The notes: a model not told the origin generated them from the sequence alone. 39,778 nt of DNA from JBCDBD01 sp039184335 (GCA_039184335.1 JBCDBD010000034.1:1-39778), one strand, 5' to 3'; counted from the first letter of the stretch, positions 1-9,017 are shown. Made by a program: numbers and translations.

Positions 1-513
1 ATTGATGCCCACGAACTCTTATGGAACTCCTTTTCAGGAAGTGGCTATGATATTTCATGTGCACAACATAGCCATCCCATTTTCTATCAATTGAAAAAAA
101 GAGCTCCAATCGTGGCGAAAGCTACGTTCGATCCCACATTCAAAAAACACCTTTATTTTGTGCATCTCAACGAAAAACGGAACAGTAGGGATGCCATTAA
201 AGCCTATCAAAGCAGAACCTTTAACAAAGAGGGCATCATTCAAAAAATTTCTGAAATTACCCGAAATATGCCCAATGCCATGACCATAACTGAATTTGAT
301 TCCCTATTGGAACAGCATGAAGAACTGTTATCTGTGATATTGGGAATCAAACCTATCAAAGCATCATTATTTGTAGACTACTTTGGTGCCATAAAGAGCC
401 TTGGGGCATGGGGTGGGGATTTTATCCTGGCCACTGGAAATGAAAAAACCCCTGGGTATTTCAGGTCCAAGGGGTTTGAGACTATTCTGTCGTATGATGA
501 AATGGTGCTCTAG
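1..513 (+). CDS. GYDIA-type GHMP kinase, C-terminal part
   Basis: The gene is cut by the left edge; frame 1 is open from base 1 to the TAG at 511-513 (170 codons visible). The start of the visible part reads SGSGYDIS followed by CAQHSHPIFYQL, which resembles the signature of the GYDIA family of GHMP-fold small-molecule kinases found in Flavobacteriia. The C-terminal half has the usual shape of a GHMP kinase, including a late glycine-rich loop (KSLGAWGGDF). GHMP kinases phosphorylate small alcohols such as mevalonate. In Bacteroidota this subfamily is often near HMG-CoA reductase, so a role in the mevalonate pathway is a reasonable inference, but the true substrate cannot be read here. An in-frame TTG at 91 is only an internal codon. 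The gene converges on the isomerase gene with 12 bases between stops. Confidence 0.75.
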   Translation: MDAHELLWNSFSGSGYDISCAQHSHPIFYQLKKRAPIVAKATFDPTFKKHLYFVHLNEKRNSRDAIKAYQSRTFNKEGIIQKISEITRNMPNAMTITEFDSLLEQHEELLSVILGIKPIKASLFVDYFGAIKSLGAWGGDFILATGNEKTPGYFRSKGFETILSYDEMVL

Positions 514-525
514 GTTTTTTTGACC

Positions 526-2646
526 CTAGTAAAAGGTAGACCGTTTGTCCTCTATTTCTGCATCTTCTTTCAATGCATTATAAACAGCGCTATTGACCTG
601 GTTTACAGATGAAGTGGTCAGTGTTTTTGCATAGGGGCTGAAATTCGACAATTGCATTGCCTCATCTGTTTTTGTAACCTTTACCTTGAAGATTCCTGTG
701 TCTCCTTTTATCAATCCTGACTCTTGGTCCTGGCCCAAAGCGAATGCTGTGCCCACAACCAAAGGTTCACGGCCAGCTCCGGGGAGCGTAGGTGATTTTC
801 TGGTCAAAGCAGAAGCTGTTGATATGGTCACATTGTTGTCTTTTGCCAAATCTTCCATGGTCTTTGATTGATTGGCTGCAATAAGCTGTGTTGCCTTTCG
901 CTCTTTTCGAATTTTGGGGAGAACCGTCGCCGAGGCGTCTTCAGGTGCCATCAATCCTTCTTTGTATTTTTTGGTCAATTGCACCACTGCATAGCCATTG
1001 GTCAAATCAAATCGCTTGATAGCACCGACTTTGGTATCTTCATTGAATGCCCACTGTACTATACTTCGCTGTGAAGAAAGCCCCGGTAGGTTTTCATCCA
1101 TTTCCTTGATCTTGTTCACAGGCCTAACGGTGTATTCACTTTCTTTTGCAATATCGGCGAATTGTTCTGACTCAGCATCGATAGCAGCCATTTCAAATTT
1201 CGTGGCATCTGTAAAAAGGGTGTTGATGGTTTCTTCAGAGGGTTCGATTTCACGTGCCAAGGTCGCGACTTGCACAACATCTTGTTTGTCGTCGACCTTA
1301 ATGATATGAAACCCAAATTCTGTTTCGACCAACCCTATTTCACCAACTGGGTTCGCGAAACAAAAATCATTGAACGCATCAGCCATGACCCCTTCTTGAA
1401 AATATCCTAAATCGCCCCCACGCGTCGCTGAAGGACCATCGGAATGGTCACGGGCCAAGGTGGTAAATACCGTACCTTCTTTTTGGGCCTCAGCAAATAT
1501 TTTTTGGGCCTCAGCCTCAGCTTCTTCCTTGGTTCTTGTAATCTCTGGATTAGCTCTAGTAGCACCCTCGTAGGCAAACAAGATATGGCTGGCCTTGACC
1601 GTACCGTTTGGTTTTCTGTCTAACATTCTTGAAATCTTGAAAAAATCGCCATCACGATAAGGGCCATAAATTTCACCTATATCCAATTTTTGAAGACTAT
1701 CAGCTGCCACAGCAGGCAAATCTTTCTTGGCTTTATAGATGGTATCGAACTTCATATCAGAGTTTCGATCTAAAAAAACTGCGAAATCATCGGTGTTTTT
1801 AAACCCAGCGATGGTGTCGGTCACATCTCTTTCTTCAAAATACTCCACCGTATCGTCCAATAGTTTTGCTATGGCTCCCTTAACCGCATTCTCGTCGTCC
1901 AAGGACGGTTTTTCCTCGAAAAACACAAAGCGTATATCCCGTGCTCTTTCTTGTTTGTAATCTGCTTCATGTGCTTTTACATATGCTTCTATCTCGGCTT
2001 TGGATATCTGGAGGGTACTATCAGGAATGGAGGAATAAGGCACCCGAACATATTGAACGTCGATTTTACTGTTGGCCAGTTTGTAATCAAACTCCCCTTC
2101 GGCGAGGGTCGCGCCCACACCTGCCTTGACAAGGTTAAAATACATCTGCTCTTTTGCAGATTGCATAATGGCCTGTTCATCTTGCAACCAAGCATCGTAA
2201 CGCAATGGGTCGTTCACTTTCCAATCGGCAATCGCAGTTCTGAACAGTTCTGCATTGAAAATTCCGTTTTCATCTTGAAAATCGGGTATTTGTGCATACC
2301 CAGAATTTTTGACAAACTCAACTATCTGGTCACTTTCAATTGCTATGCCCAAATCTTCGAACTGCTGGTTCAAAATTGTCTTTCTGATCTCTTGATCATA
2401 GACCGTATTCACCAATTGGGTTGAAGAAAAGTTAGCCCCATACCTCCTTGAGGCGTTTTCTACCTGCTGCCTAAAGTCATCAATGGAAATGCTCTCGTCA
2501 TTTACTTCAGCAACAGCAGATCCCACTTTGCCGCCACCAAAATCACTACTTGTAAAAACACCTGAAATTACAAATGCAAACAAGGCCATACCGATAATCA
2601 AAATCAGTACGGTAGTGCGTTTTCTAATATTCTCTAATATCGCCAT
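526..2646 (-). CDS. Membrane-anchored peptidylprolyl isomerase, PpiD/SurA type
   Basis: A 706-residue periplasmic folding factor. One N-terminal membrane helix (about residues 12-32, after a short charged MAILENIRKR head) anchors it in the inner membrane. It is followed by a SurA/PpiD-like N-terminal helical domain (about 45-230). A parvulin (PpiC-type) rotamase domain lies at about 348-455, recognised by KASHILF, the ARDHSDGPSATRGGDLGYF stretch and the closing GFHIIKV. A long C-terminal region follows, which may be a second inactive parvulin-like domain. Proteins of this architecture help outer-membrane and exported proteins fold. It is the last gene of the leftward run and also has its own likely promoter just upstream. 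Confidence 0.88.
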   Translation of the reverse strand: MAILENIRKRTTVLILIIGMALFAFVISGVFTSSDFGGGKVGSAVAEVNDESISIDDFRQQVENASRRYGANFSSTQLVNTVYDQEIRKTILNQQFEDLGIAIESDQIVEFVKNSGYAQIPDFQDENGIFNAELFRTAIADWKVNDPLRYDAWLQDEQAIMQSAKEQMYFNLVKAGVGATLAEGEFDYKLANSKIDVQYVRVPYSSIPDSTLQISKAEIEAYVKAHEADYKQERARDIRFVFFEEKPSLDDENAVKGAIAKLLDDTVEYFEERDVTDTIAGFKNTDDFAVFLDRNSDMKFDTIYKAKKDLPAVAADSLQKLDIGEIYGPYRDGDFFKISRMLDRKPNGTVKASHILFAYEGATRANPEITRTKEEAEAEAQKIFAEAQKEGTVFTTLARDHSDGPSATRGGDLGYFQEGVMADAFNDFCFANPVGEIGLVETEFGFHIIKVDDKQDVVQVATLAREIEPSEETINTLFTDATKFEMAAIDAESEQFADIAKESEYTVRPVNKIKEMDENLPGLSSQRSIVQWAFNEDTKVGAIKRFDLTNGYAVVQLTKKYKEGLMAPEDASATVLPKIRKERKATQLIAANQSKTMEDLAKDNNVTISTASALTRKSPTLPGAGREPLVVGTAFALGQDQESGLIKGDTGIFKVKVTKTDEAMQLSNFSPYAKTLTTSSVNQVNSAVYNALKEDAEIEDKRSTFY

Positions 2647-2678
2647 TTCATTATCTTTTTTCCGTAAAATACAGTGCG

Positions 2679-2708
2679 CGAAAGTACCATTTTCTTTTCA
2701 AAATCGAA
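2679..2708 (-). promoter_or_regulatory. Likely promoter of the PpiD/SurA-type gene
   Basis: On the minus strand, TACTTTCG (plus-strand 2679-2686) matches the Bacteroidota -7 consensus TAnnTTTG at all but one defined base. A TTC lies 19 bases further upstream (2706-2708) where TTG is expected. The start codon is 33 bases downstream of the -7 box. The match is good but not perfect. Confidence 0.4.
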
Positions 2709-2728
2709 AGCTATTTTGTGACTTGGCA

Positions 2729-4024
2729 TCAGTCATTTTCCAATATATGTACGCTTACCAGATCTATTTTGGTATTCGACACCTCTAAGATGCGGAACAA
2801 AAACCCATCCATCCTTATTTCTGCATCCTGTTCTGGTATTTCACCCGTTTCATTCATGATCAGTCCACCAAGTGTCTCGTACTCATCACTATCGGGCAAT
2901 TCGAGTTTGTACTGCTCATTGATGTAATCAACTTCCAAACGGGCAGAGAATGTAAATGTCTTTGCATTCAATTGTTCTTCATGCAAATCGGTAGTATCGT
3001 GTTCATCTTCTATTTCCCCAAAAAGTTCTTCCACGATATCCTCAACGGTCATAATACCTGAGGTGCCCCCATATTCATCCAATACCACTGCAATACTCTT
3101 TCTCTTTTTTGTCAAAACGTTCAGAATGTCATGGATGAACATGGTCTCAGGAACAAACTCTACTGGCAAGAGTACACTTTTGATGGTTTTTGGCTTTTTA
3201 AAAAGTTCGTACGAATGTACATAGCCAATAATATCATCGATGGTCTCTTTATATACCAAAATCTTTGAATACCCTGTCTTTGTAAATAGTTTGGCCAGTT
3301 TTTTTGGTGTTTCGTGCAATTCGACCGCAGTGATTTCGGTTCTGGGCACCATGACCTCCCTTGCTTTTACCTCAGAAAATTCCAAGGCGTTTTGAAATAT
3401 CTGAATTTCTGAGTCCACTTCATCCTTTTCTTCAACAGCTTCCATTTGTTCAGTGATGTAGTCCCCTATTTCCAATTTTGTGAAGGCCAGTTGTACCTCA
3501 TCTCCTTCTGTTTTGAAAAAAGTCTTTAGAATAAAATCAGATACCTTGATGACAAATGATGAGATCAAAGAGAACAAGAGGTAAAAAAAATATGCGGGCA
3601 GCGCCAATACTTTCAACAGGGTATTTGAGTAAATCTGAAAAAGGACTTTAGGCAAAAATTCTGCGGTCAAAAGAATGACCAAGGTCGAAATCACAGTTTT
3701 CGACAAAAGATTGAAATCTGTCAATAGGGAATTGACAAAATTCGAGGATGTGGGCAATACCTCTGCAAACCATTGCATCAATCGATCCCCCATAAAAAAA
3801 CCATAGACGACCAATGCGATGTTGTTACCAATAAGCATGGTCGCAATAAACTTTGAAGGTTTTTCGGTCAACCATGAAAGTACGCTTGCCAGAAAGCCTT
3901 CTTGCTTTTTTTCAATTTCGATATGGATTCTATTTGCTGAGACAAAAGCAATTTCCATTCCTGAAAAAAAAGCAGAAAACAGTAGTGATACAATGATGAT
4001 AATAAGCGAAGTATCCAAAATCAT
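2729..4024 (-). CDS. CorC/HlyC-type membrane protein (DUF21, CBS pair, CorC_HlyC domain)
   Basis: A 431-residue protein often labelled hemolysin family protein; the family (CNNM/CorC) is linked to magnesium or cobalt handling rather than haemolysis. The N-terminal DUF21 region (about residues 1-190) has several membrane helices. A tandem CBS pair follows at about 210-330 (VMVPRTEIT and DEYGGTSGIMTVEDIVEELFG are its hallmarks), and a CorC_HlyC domain sits at about 345-425. Its start overlaps the stop of the small upstream membrane gene in an ATGA arrangement, which implies translational coupling. GldE of the gliding machinery has the same architecture. The lptC-coaX neighbourhood gives no support for a gliding role, so a general label is safer. 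Confidence 0.85.
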   Translation of the reverse strand: MILDTSLIIIIVSLLFSAFFSGMEIAFVSANRIHIEIEKKQEGFLASVLSWLTEKPSKFIATMLIGNNIALVVYGFFMGDRLMQWFAEVLPTSSNFVNSLLTDFNLLSKTVISTLVILLTAEFLPKVLFQIYSNTLLKVLALPAYFFYLLFSLISSFVIKVSDFILKTFFKTEGDEVQLAFTKLEIGDYITEQMEAVEEKDEVDSEIQIFQNALEFSEVKAREVMVPRTEITAVELHETPKKLAKLFTKTGYSKILVYKETIDDIIGYVHSYELFKKPKTIKSVLLPVEFVPETMFIHDILNVLTKKRKSIAVVLDEYGGTSGIMTVEDIVEELFGEIEDEHDTTDLHEEQLNAKTFTFSARLEVDYINEQYKLELPDSDEYETLGGLIMNETGEIPEQDAEIRMDGFLFRILEVSNTKIDLVSVHILEND

Positions 4025-4224
4025 TGCTTTTTTTCGCGTTGTCTTTTTTCAAAACGCTTGCGGTAATTTCTCCTAAAGAAGAACATTGCTGTTGAAACAA
4101 CGGCAAAAAAAATGAAAATGTATGTGTCTTTGGGCGCCACTTGCCACAAAGTGACAATCTTATATATTGAAATCAATGCTACCGCCAAATAGAGGTATTC
4201 GGTATACTTTAATATTTTGATCAT
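4021..4224 (-). CDS. Small two-helix membrane protein
   Basis: 67 residues with two predicted membrane segments (about 10-28 and 34-51) and a very basic tail (RRNYRKRFEKRQREKKQ). No known family is recognised. It is probably real because it lies 2 bases after lptC and overlaps the CorC-like gene by ATGA, giving a tight three-gene unit. The basic tail would be cytoplasmic under the positive-inside rule, placing both ends inside. A role linked to either neighbour is only a guess. Confidence 0.7.
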   Translation of the reverse strand: MIKILKYTEYLYLAVALISIYKIVTLWQVAPKDTYIFIFFAVVSTAMFFFRRNYRKRFEKRQREKKQ

Positions 4225-4226
4225 AA

Positions 4227-4829
4227 CTATTCTTCTTTGATGGTCATCAGACCAAATGTCTTATGGGCATTAAAAAAGGTGAAGTCCCTATTAAAGTCCA
4301 TTCCTTCCCCATCCATTACCGTTCCATCTTCAGGATTCGTATAGGTAAACTCGTTTTCTGTAAAAATCCATTTATTGGCACGGTCCCAGTACAATTGTGT
4401 CGTCTCTAATTTTTTTCCGTCATGGCTTTCAATGACCACGTTGCCCTGCAGGTCAATAATATTGGTCTGTGAATAAATAATGCCATAATCGGCCTTGATG
4501 ATACTCTTTCTATTGGCTTCGTCAAAAAAATCAACTTGAAGCCCATTTGGAAAAATTTGGTGCTTAAAGCCCAGATTGTCATAATTTTCATTGAGTGGAC
4601 TCTCTAAGATGGCAATTATCCTAGAAGCAGAGGAATCTTTGGTCGACAATTCCTTACGTGTTTCGGTATAGGTAAGCGTAAAGTCCTTTGCCACCCCTTG
4701 TGGAAAGATACGTACCGCAGCTTCTTCACCCACGCGCTGGTAATTGTCTCCACAGCCCATCAAAAAAAGGATTGCCACGGAAACTACCGTGGCAAAACCT
4801 ATGAGATCATATCTTCGGATGTATTTCAA
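4227..4829 (-). CDS. lptC: LPS export ABC transporter periplasmic protein LptC
   Basis: 200 residues. LptC takes lipopolysaccharide from the LptB2FG transporter and passes it to LptA across the periplasm. The N-terminal hydrophobic segment (about 9-25) ends in LFLMGC, so this version may be lipid-anchored, as is common in Bacteroidota, rather than held by a bitopic helix. The body fits the LptC/OstA fold: DYGIIYSQTNIIDLQGNVVI followed by THDG-like and ETTQLYWD beta-strand repeats, ending in GEGMDF. It follows the TPR gene with a 2-base gap and precedes the small membrane protein with a 2-base gap, so it is mid-operon. Confidence 0.85.
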   Translation of the reverse strand: MKYIRRYDLIGFATVVSVAILFLMGCGDNYQRVGEEAAVRIFPQGVAKDFTLTYTETRKELSTKDSSASRIIAILESPLNENYDNLGFKHQIFPNGLQVDFFDEANRKSIIKADYGIIYSQTNIIDLQGNVVIESHDGKKLETTQLYWDRANKWIFTENEFTYTNPEDGTVMDGEGMDFNRDFTFFNAHKTFGLMTIKEE

Positions 4830-4831
4830 AC

Positions 4832-6202
4832 TTATAGACTTGGCACCTTTACGCTACCGCCGACCCAACAACTAAAGGTTACGGTTTGCCCTGCTTTACC
4901 AGAACTGAAAATCATCTCCTTGGATGGTGCCTTTGCAGCGTAACTTGCTGCGGATTGATTCGCTCTTGAACTTAATGAGGGGTCTACCCTTGCCGCTTTT
5001 CGAGCCATGTCAGCTGCCTTCCAATAAATGGCACGCTTTTCAAATGGGGTATTTCCACATGCGTTTGCACTTGTCGCATACAGATTGGCAATCAAAAGAT
5101 ATGCCTTACCGTTTGATGAATTGGCATCGATAGCCTTTTGGGCATAACTCCTTGCCTGTGATTTGCTACTTCTTCGCACCGTAGTGGCGATTTTATATAG
5201 AATATTGGACTTTCGGTATGAGTCTGTCTCCAATTCCACAGCTTTGTTGAAGTCAGCTATGGCCCCTTTACTGTCACCTGCTTTTTGTTTAAGGGTACCA
5301 CCGTAAAGATAGGCATCAGCTGATGGATCCAATGTGAGTTGTGCTTCAAACAATTTTCTAAACATCGGATCGTCTGTACATTCTTTTCCGAACATACGGC
5401 CTACCGCACGCTTTACCCAATCCACATCATTTTTCTTGGCTTCAAAACTTTTTTCATACAACGGAATCAAGTTATCGCAATCGGCAAGAGCCCCTAATTT
5501 TGAATCGATACTGCCCGCTATTTTACCGTAGGATTTTGAATTGGTCGTGGCCGCATTTAATTGCCTCCCTTCCTTCGAGGTCAAGGTACCTGCATCTTCT
5601 TTTGGAAGCAATCGGGTGATGATATCTGTCAATTTTTTGTTTTCTTCGGTTATCTTTTCAGTAACGTCATCGTATACATCAAAAACTTCCTGCAAATCTT
5701 TTTTACCAGCATTGTGTAAATCGACCAGCGTTGAGAAATACAGGTAAAGTGCTTTGGGATTCTTAAAGTTCTCTCGGTCTTCTTTAAATGCTTTTCCCAA
5801 CATATTATATAGTTCTTCATCAGAAGCCATTTTATTGTCATACATCAATAATGACTTATCGATGATTACCTCACCCACGGTGAACTTTGTTGGAAAATAT
5901 TTTTGGCTGTTGTCATATACTGCCAACAACTCTTGAATATACCCGTCTTTATCTGAACCGGACGAGTTTTGAATCTTATACTTTAGAATTCGTTCACCAT
6001 ATGTAAAGTTTGCCTTGTTGATATCTGGGCAACTTTCATAGACCATTTTCCATGGCTCATAGGCGGCATCATAATTCTTTACTTTGGCATGTTCTGCATA
6101 AATCGAAAGATTGGTCATGCACTCAGGGTTTTGTGCCTGAGACATCCCTATACCCATCGCCATGATTGCAGCTATCATTGTTAAGTAGAGTTTCTTCTTC
6201 AT
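4832..6202 (-). CDS. Secreted TPR-repeat protein
   Basis: 456 residues from the chosen ATG at 6202; a longer reading from 6232 adds ten residues that spoil the signal peptide, so MKKKLYLTMIAAIMAMGIGMSQAQ is taken as the start. The signal sequence implies export. Helical repeats dominate, with recognisable TPR units near the C-terminus (AYLYGGTLKQKAGDSKGAIADFNKAVELE and the following AYLLIANLY block). The final stretch (SSGKAGQTVTFSCWVGGSVKVPSL) looks like a small C-terminal tag or strand. In Flavobacteriaceae such a protein often sits between an outer-membrane protein and lptC. That suggests an envelope assembly role, but the function is not known. Confidence 0.8.
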   Translation of the reverse strand: MKKKLYLTMIAAIMAMGIGMSQAQNPECMTNLSIYAEHAKVKNYDAAYEPWKMVYESCPDINKANFTYGERILKYKIQNSSGSDKDGYIQELLAVYDNSQKYFPTKFTVGEVIIDKSLLMYDNKMASDEELYNMLGKAFKEDRENFKNPKALYLYFSTLVDLHNAGKKDLQEVFDVYDDVTEKITEENKKLTDIITRLLPKEDAGTLTSKEGRQLNAATTNSKSYGKIAGSIDSKLGALADCDNLIPLYEKSFEAKKNDVDWVKRAVGRMFGKECTDDPMFRKLFEAQLTLDPSADAYLYGGTLKQKAGDSKGAIADFNKAVELETDSYRKSNILYKIATTVRRSSKSQARSYAQKAIDANSSNGKAYLLIANLYATSANACGNTPFEKRAIYWKAADMARKAARVDPSLSSRANQSAASYAAKAPSKEMIFSSGKAGQTVTFSCWVGGSVKVPSL

Positions 6203-6305
6203 CTTGTTTATTTTAAAGCGGTTAATGTACAAATTTTTATAAAACCAATGCTCAAAAGCCCTTGATCAAGTGGGTTATTTTATGATTTTTTAAAAAAACA
6301 TTTTG

Positions 6306-7571
6306 TTAATTTATTTTTCTTTTTATAAACCACCTATCATTTAATGAAAGTCCTAAATTCAACTTCAAATAACTTTCTTCAACAAGGCTAGCGTCTGTTG
6401 TTCCCCTTCGTCCCAGCTCAAAACCAAGGTTTAAATTGGAAAAGGCATTGCCCATTGGCAATCCAATTCCAAAAGTTATGCCAAAATTATTTACGGCTTT
6501 GTCATTGACCACTAGGCCCGTGACATCATATCGTAACCCTGCCCGATAGACCATCCTTTTAAGATAGCTGGTGAATGAACTGTATTGGGGAATCACATAC
6601 CCTCCAAACGCGAAACTTTGCGCATCATCGTACCTCACATTTTCAACACCAAGAAAACTGTTTTCAAAAGAGCTCAGTTGCTGAAAGCTGTATTCTGCCC
6701 CTAAAAACCATTTCTTGCTTTCGCCAAAACCAAGGCCCAAAGTAGTTTTTGTCGGTATCTTCAATTCTGTATTTCGCAAATTTTGGGCATCTAAATCAAC
6801 ATCTATCACTTCAATCTCTTGCCCTGTGGTCAATGAAAAAGAGCCTACCCGGCGTGTATTTTCTGAAGTGAGATTGACTTGGGTATCTAAACCTGCATAG
6901 GTGTACAGCGTGTATTTGTTTTTTATAGTGGGAGTGTACATGGCAGAAAAGTTGAGATCAAATCCGTTGACTCGCGACTCCCTGCTGTCAATAGTACCGA
7001 ACTGTACATTATCGATGCTTTGGATTCTTACATTTTCCAAGGTTCCAAAATTGAAATTGGCCGTACCCCCAACACTGAGATCCTTTGTTAGTTCAGCCCC
7101 AATGGAGACGTATACGCGATTGATACCCCCTTCACCAGAGAACGTATTCAGCACGGTATCTTGGGCTGTATTTGTCGTTTCTGATACCACGTCATATCCC
7201 ACTGAAGAATATGGCATCAAGCCGAAACCGACACCAATTTTTTTGGCCACGGGAAATCCGATGGCCAAATAATCAAGATTGGTCACCGATGTGCTCTGCT
7301 CTTCGGTAAAATCCTTTAGACGAAATTCTCGATGTGATAATCCTGCAGTATACGCGGTCAACCTGAGTTTTCCATAAGCGGCAGGGTTACGTAAATTTAC
7401 ATGTATGCTGTCGCCATGCATACTAAGCCCTCCCATCATTTGGTTGTCTACCGTTCCCCTATCCCTTGACTCGCCTATACCAAAAAACGAATACGGTGAT
7501 ATTGTACCGTTTTGCGCATAAATACCAAAAAAAGCAAGGCAAAAAAAGGTAGTCAGAAATTTCTTTATCAT
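6306..7571 (-). CDS. Outer-membrane beta-barrel protein of unknown function
   Basis: 421 residues with a signal peptide (MIKKFLTTFFCLAFFGIYAQ) followed by NGTISPYSFFGIGESRDRGTVDNQMMGG. The rest is rich in alternating beta strands ending in aromatic or glycine residues (GVGFGLMPYSSVGYDV, TLGLGFGESKKWFLGAEY), and the last strands read LKLNLGLSLNDRWFIKRKIN. This pattern is typical of Bacteroidota outer-membrane proteins annotated as hypothetical or FadL-like. The start codon abuts the coaX stop with no gap, so the two genes are co-transcribed. No ligand can be named. Confidence 0.78.
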   Translation of the reverse strand: MIKKFLTTFFCLAFFGIYAQNGTISPYSFFGIGESRDRGTVDNQMMGGLSMHGDSIHVNLRNPAAYGKLRLTAYTAGLSHREFRLKDFTEEQSTSVTNLDYLAIGFPVAKKIGVGFGLMPYSSVGYDVVSETTNTAQDTVLNTFSGEGGINRVYVSIGAELTKDLSVGGTANFNFGTLENVRIQSIDNVQFGTIDSRESRVNGFDLNFSAMYTPTIKNKYTLYTYAGLDTQVNLTSENTRRVGSFSLTTGQEIEVIDVDLDAQNLRNTELKIPTKTTLGLGFGESKKWFLGAEYSFQQLSSFENSFLGVENVRYDDAQSFAFGGYVIPQYSSFTSYLKRMVYRAGLRYDVTGLVVNDKAVNNFGITFGIGLPMGNAFSNLNLGFELGRRGTTDASLVEESYLKLNLGLSLNDRWFIKRKIN

Positions 7572-8300
7572 CTAGCGTTTATTGTATTCCAATAAGTAAT
7601 TAAGCCCCTCCAGCAGAAATTTAGAATTCGCAAATATGGTATTTTTTAACCGTTTAGCAAAAAAATGCACATCGCCACCTGTTAAAATAACTGTTAAATA
7701 TCTAAAGCGTTGTCGGTATTGATCGATAACCCCATCTATCTCTTGAACCATTCCGTTGATAACTCCGCTATGCATGCTTGTTTCTGTGGAGTTGCCTATA
7801 AAATCGATGATATCTTCAGGTTGCAACAATGGAAGATTTGCAGTCTGCCTGTGCATCGACCTGTACCTCATGGCCAATCCGGGTGATATGGCACCCCCCA
7901 GATACTCCCCATAATCATTTATGATATCGTAGGTGATACAGGTACCCGCATCGATGACCAAGGTATTCTGTCTGGGGTTTTTATAGAAAGCCGCAGCGGC
8001 CAACGCCAGCCGATCCATTCCTAAGGTATGTGGGGTTGCATAGCTGTTTTTGAAAGGAATTTTAGAAGTGCGCGATAAGACATGTACCTTACAAAATAGG
8101 GAAACAATGTCACATTGCTTTTTATGGGCCTCACCCACGGAAGCTATGATGGCATGACCAATTTTTGGATATGTTTCAAAAAGCGTTTTTAATTTTGACA
8201 AAAACAATGCGGAGCCAAAGTTTTCATCGAACCTTAGCTTGTTGCCATCAAAAACGGCAAACTTTGTAAAGGTATTACCAATGTCAACCACCAAGTTCAT
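7572..8300 (-). CDS. coaX: Type III pantothenate kinase
   Basis: 242 residues, normal for the family. CoaX phosphorylates pantothenate, the first committed step of coenzyme A synthesis, in the cytoplasm. Family motifs are clear: the ASKHA phosphate loop VVDIGNTFTKFAVF at the N-terminus, HTLGMDRLALAAAA in the middle, VIDAGTCITYDII with GGAISPGLAMR, and a late ILTGGDVHFF. It is the first gene of the leftward run and is divergent from tRNA-Phe, so its promoter must lie in 8301-8450. I see no strong minus-strand TAnnTTTG there. Confidence 0.95.
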   Translation of the reverse strand: MNLVVDIGNTFTKFAVFDGNKLRFDENFGSALFLSKLKTLFETYPKIGHAIIASVGEAHKKQCDIVSLFCKVHVLSRTSKIPFKNSYATPHTLGMDRLALAAAAFYKNPRQNTLVIDAGTCITYDIINDYGEYLGGAISPGLAMRYRSMHRQTANLPLLQPEDIIDFIGNSTETSMHSGVINGMVQEIDGVIDQYRQRFRYLTVILTGGDVHFFAKRLKNTIFANSKFLLEGLNYLLEYNKR

Positions 8301-8352
8301 CTTACAAAGATGGAGAAATGCAAAAAAACGAACACCTTTTTTCTTGTTTTTG

Positions 8353-8383
8353 TTTGTATATCCTAATTTTGAAATTATATTTG
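8353..8383 (+). promoter_or_regulatory. Promoter of tRNA-Phe
   Basis: TTTG (8353-8356) followed by exactly 19 bases and TATATTTG (8376-8383) is an exact match to the Bacteroidota housekeeping promoter, TTG-N19-TAnnTTTG. Transcription should start near 8390, about 60 bases before the mature tRNA. Confidence 0.8.
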
Positions 8384-8385
8384 CA

Positions 8386-8421
8386 CCCGCCTTCGCAAAA
8401 CCTGGGTTTCGCTTCGGCGGG
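8386..8421 (+). repeat. 36-base imperfect palindrome in the tRNA-Phe leader
   Basis: CCCGCC at 8386-8391 pairs with GGCGGG at 8416-8421. Inside lie a symmetrical ttc/ttc internal loop, a GC/GC pair, an a/c mismatch and AAAC/GTTT closing a CTGG loop. The GC-rich arms stand out against the AT-rich surroundings. It may be a REP-like dispersed palindrome or a processing hairpin in the tRNA precursor. No second copy was seen in this window. Confidence 0.5.
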
Positions 8422-8448
8422 CAGCCCGTTCAAAGGCTTACATAAGGC

Positions 8449-8521
<73 letters not shown>

Positions 8522-8522
8522 C

Positions 8523-8557
8523 AAAAAACCAGACTCTTGAGTCTGGTTTTTTGTTTT
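8523..8557 (+). terminator. Intrinsic terminator of tRNA-Phe
   Basis: Perfect 14-base arms: 8523-8536 (AAAAAACCAGACTC) and 8539-8552 (GAGTCTGGTTTTTT), followed by GTTTT. The GC-rich core next to a T-run makes this a strong rho-independent terminator. The symmetry would let it work on both strands. Confidence 0.9.
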
Positions 8558-8719
8558 ATTTCCATTTTAAGCAATCCTCTTTATTCATTGAAATACTTTT
8601 TTAATCATACATTCAAATTAAGGGTAGGTTAACTTGATATTCAGCCACTACGATAGATTGTGCCGAAATGACTTTTTTACCATATTCTTAACGATTTCAT
8701 AAATACATAAATCCGATTA

Positions 8720-8750
8720 TTGCATAAGCATTTAATATGATGTACTATTG
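8720..8750 (+). promoter_or_regulatory. Likely promoter of the 73-residue protein gene
   Basis: TTG (8720-8722), 20 bases, then TACTATTG (8743-8750), one mismatch from TAnnTTTG. The start codon at 8792 lies 41 bases downstream, a normal distance. Confidence 0.45.
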
Positions 8751-8791
8751 CGGATTATCTGTTGTAACCGTATTTTTAAGAAAAATCACTT

Positions 8792-9013
8792 ATGGAATTA
8801 ATCGCAAAAGCACTTGAGTTTGAAAAAAGAACTCTGAGCCACATGTCTACAAGCGATAGGGTAGCTGCCTCGAGAGAGGCTAAAAAACTCATTTTATCTA
8901 TCAACGAAATCTATAAAGAGACCAAGGATGCAAATTTGATGGATATTATGAAACGGCTGACCGAAAAGAAAAGGAAGATTGAAAAACGGTTGAAAGGCAA
9001 TCCACTCCAATAA
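8792..9013 (+). CDS. Small charged helical protein, unknown function
   Basis: 73 residues, almost entirely predicted alpha helix and rich in Lys and Glu (EKKRKIEKRL near the end), with no signal peptide or membrane segment. No family is named with confidence. It is supported as a gene by its likely promoter, sensible start and codon use like that of the neighbours. It is monocistronic and ends 4 bases before the stop of the convergent DoxX-like gene. A small cytoplasmic coiled-coil or nucleic-acid-associated protein would fit, but this is a guess. Confidence 0.65.
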   Translation: MELIAKALEFEKRTLSHMSTSDRVAASREAKKLILSINEIYKETKDANLMDIMKRLTEKKRKIEKRLKGNPLQ

Positions 9014-9017
9014 TGTT

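Noticed and set aside
505..545. Bidirectional terminator between the GHMP kinase and isomerase genes
   Set aside because: CTAGG and CCTAG can pair, but the stem is only five bases and the T-run is inside the loop.
1951..2424. 157-codon open frame on the plus strand inside the PpiD/SurA-type gene
   Set aside because: It is antisense to a well-supported gene with clear domains, and its protein shows no family pattern, signal or promoter.
6250..6300. CTTGATCAAG palindrome between the TPR and outer-membrane protein genes
   Set aside because: Only ten bases and off-centre to the nearby T-rich stretch; not convincing as a terminator or operator.
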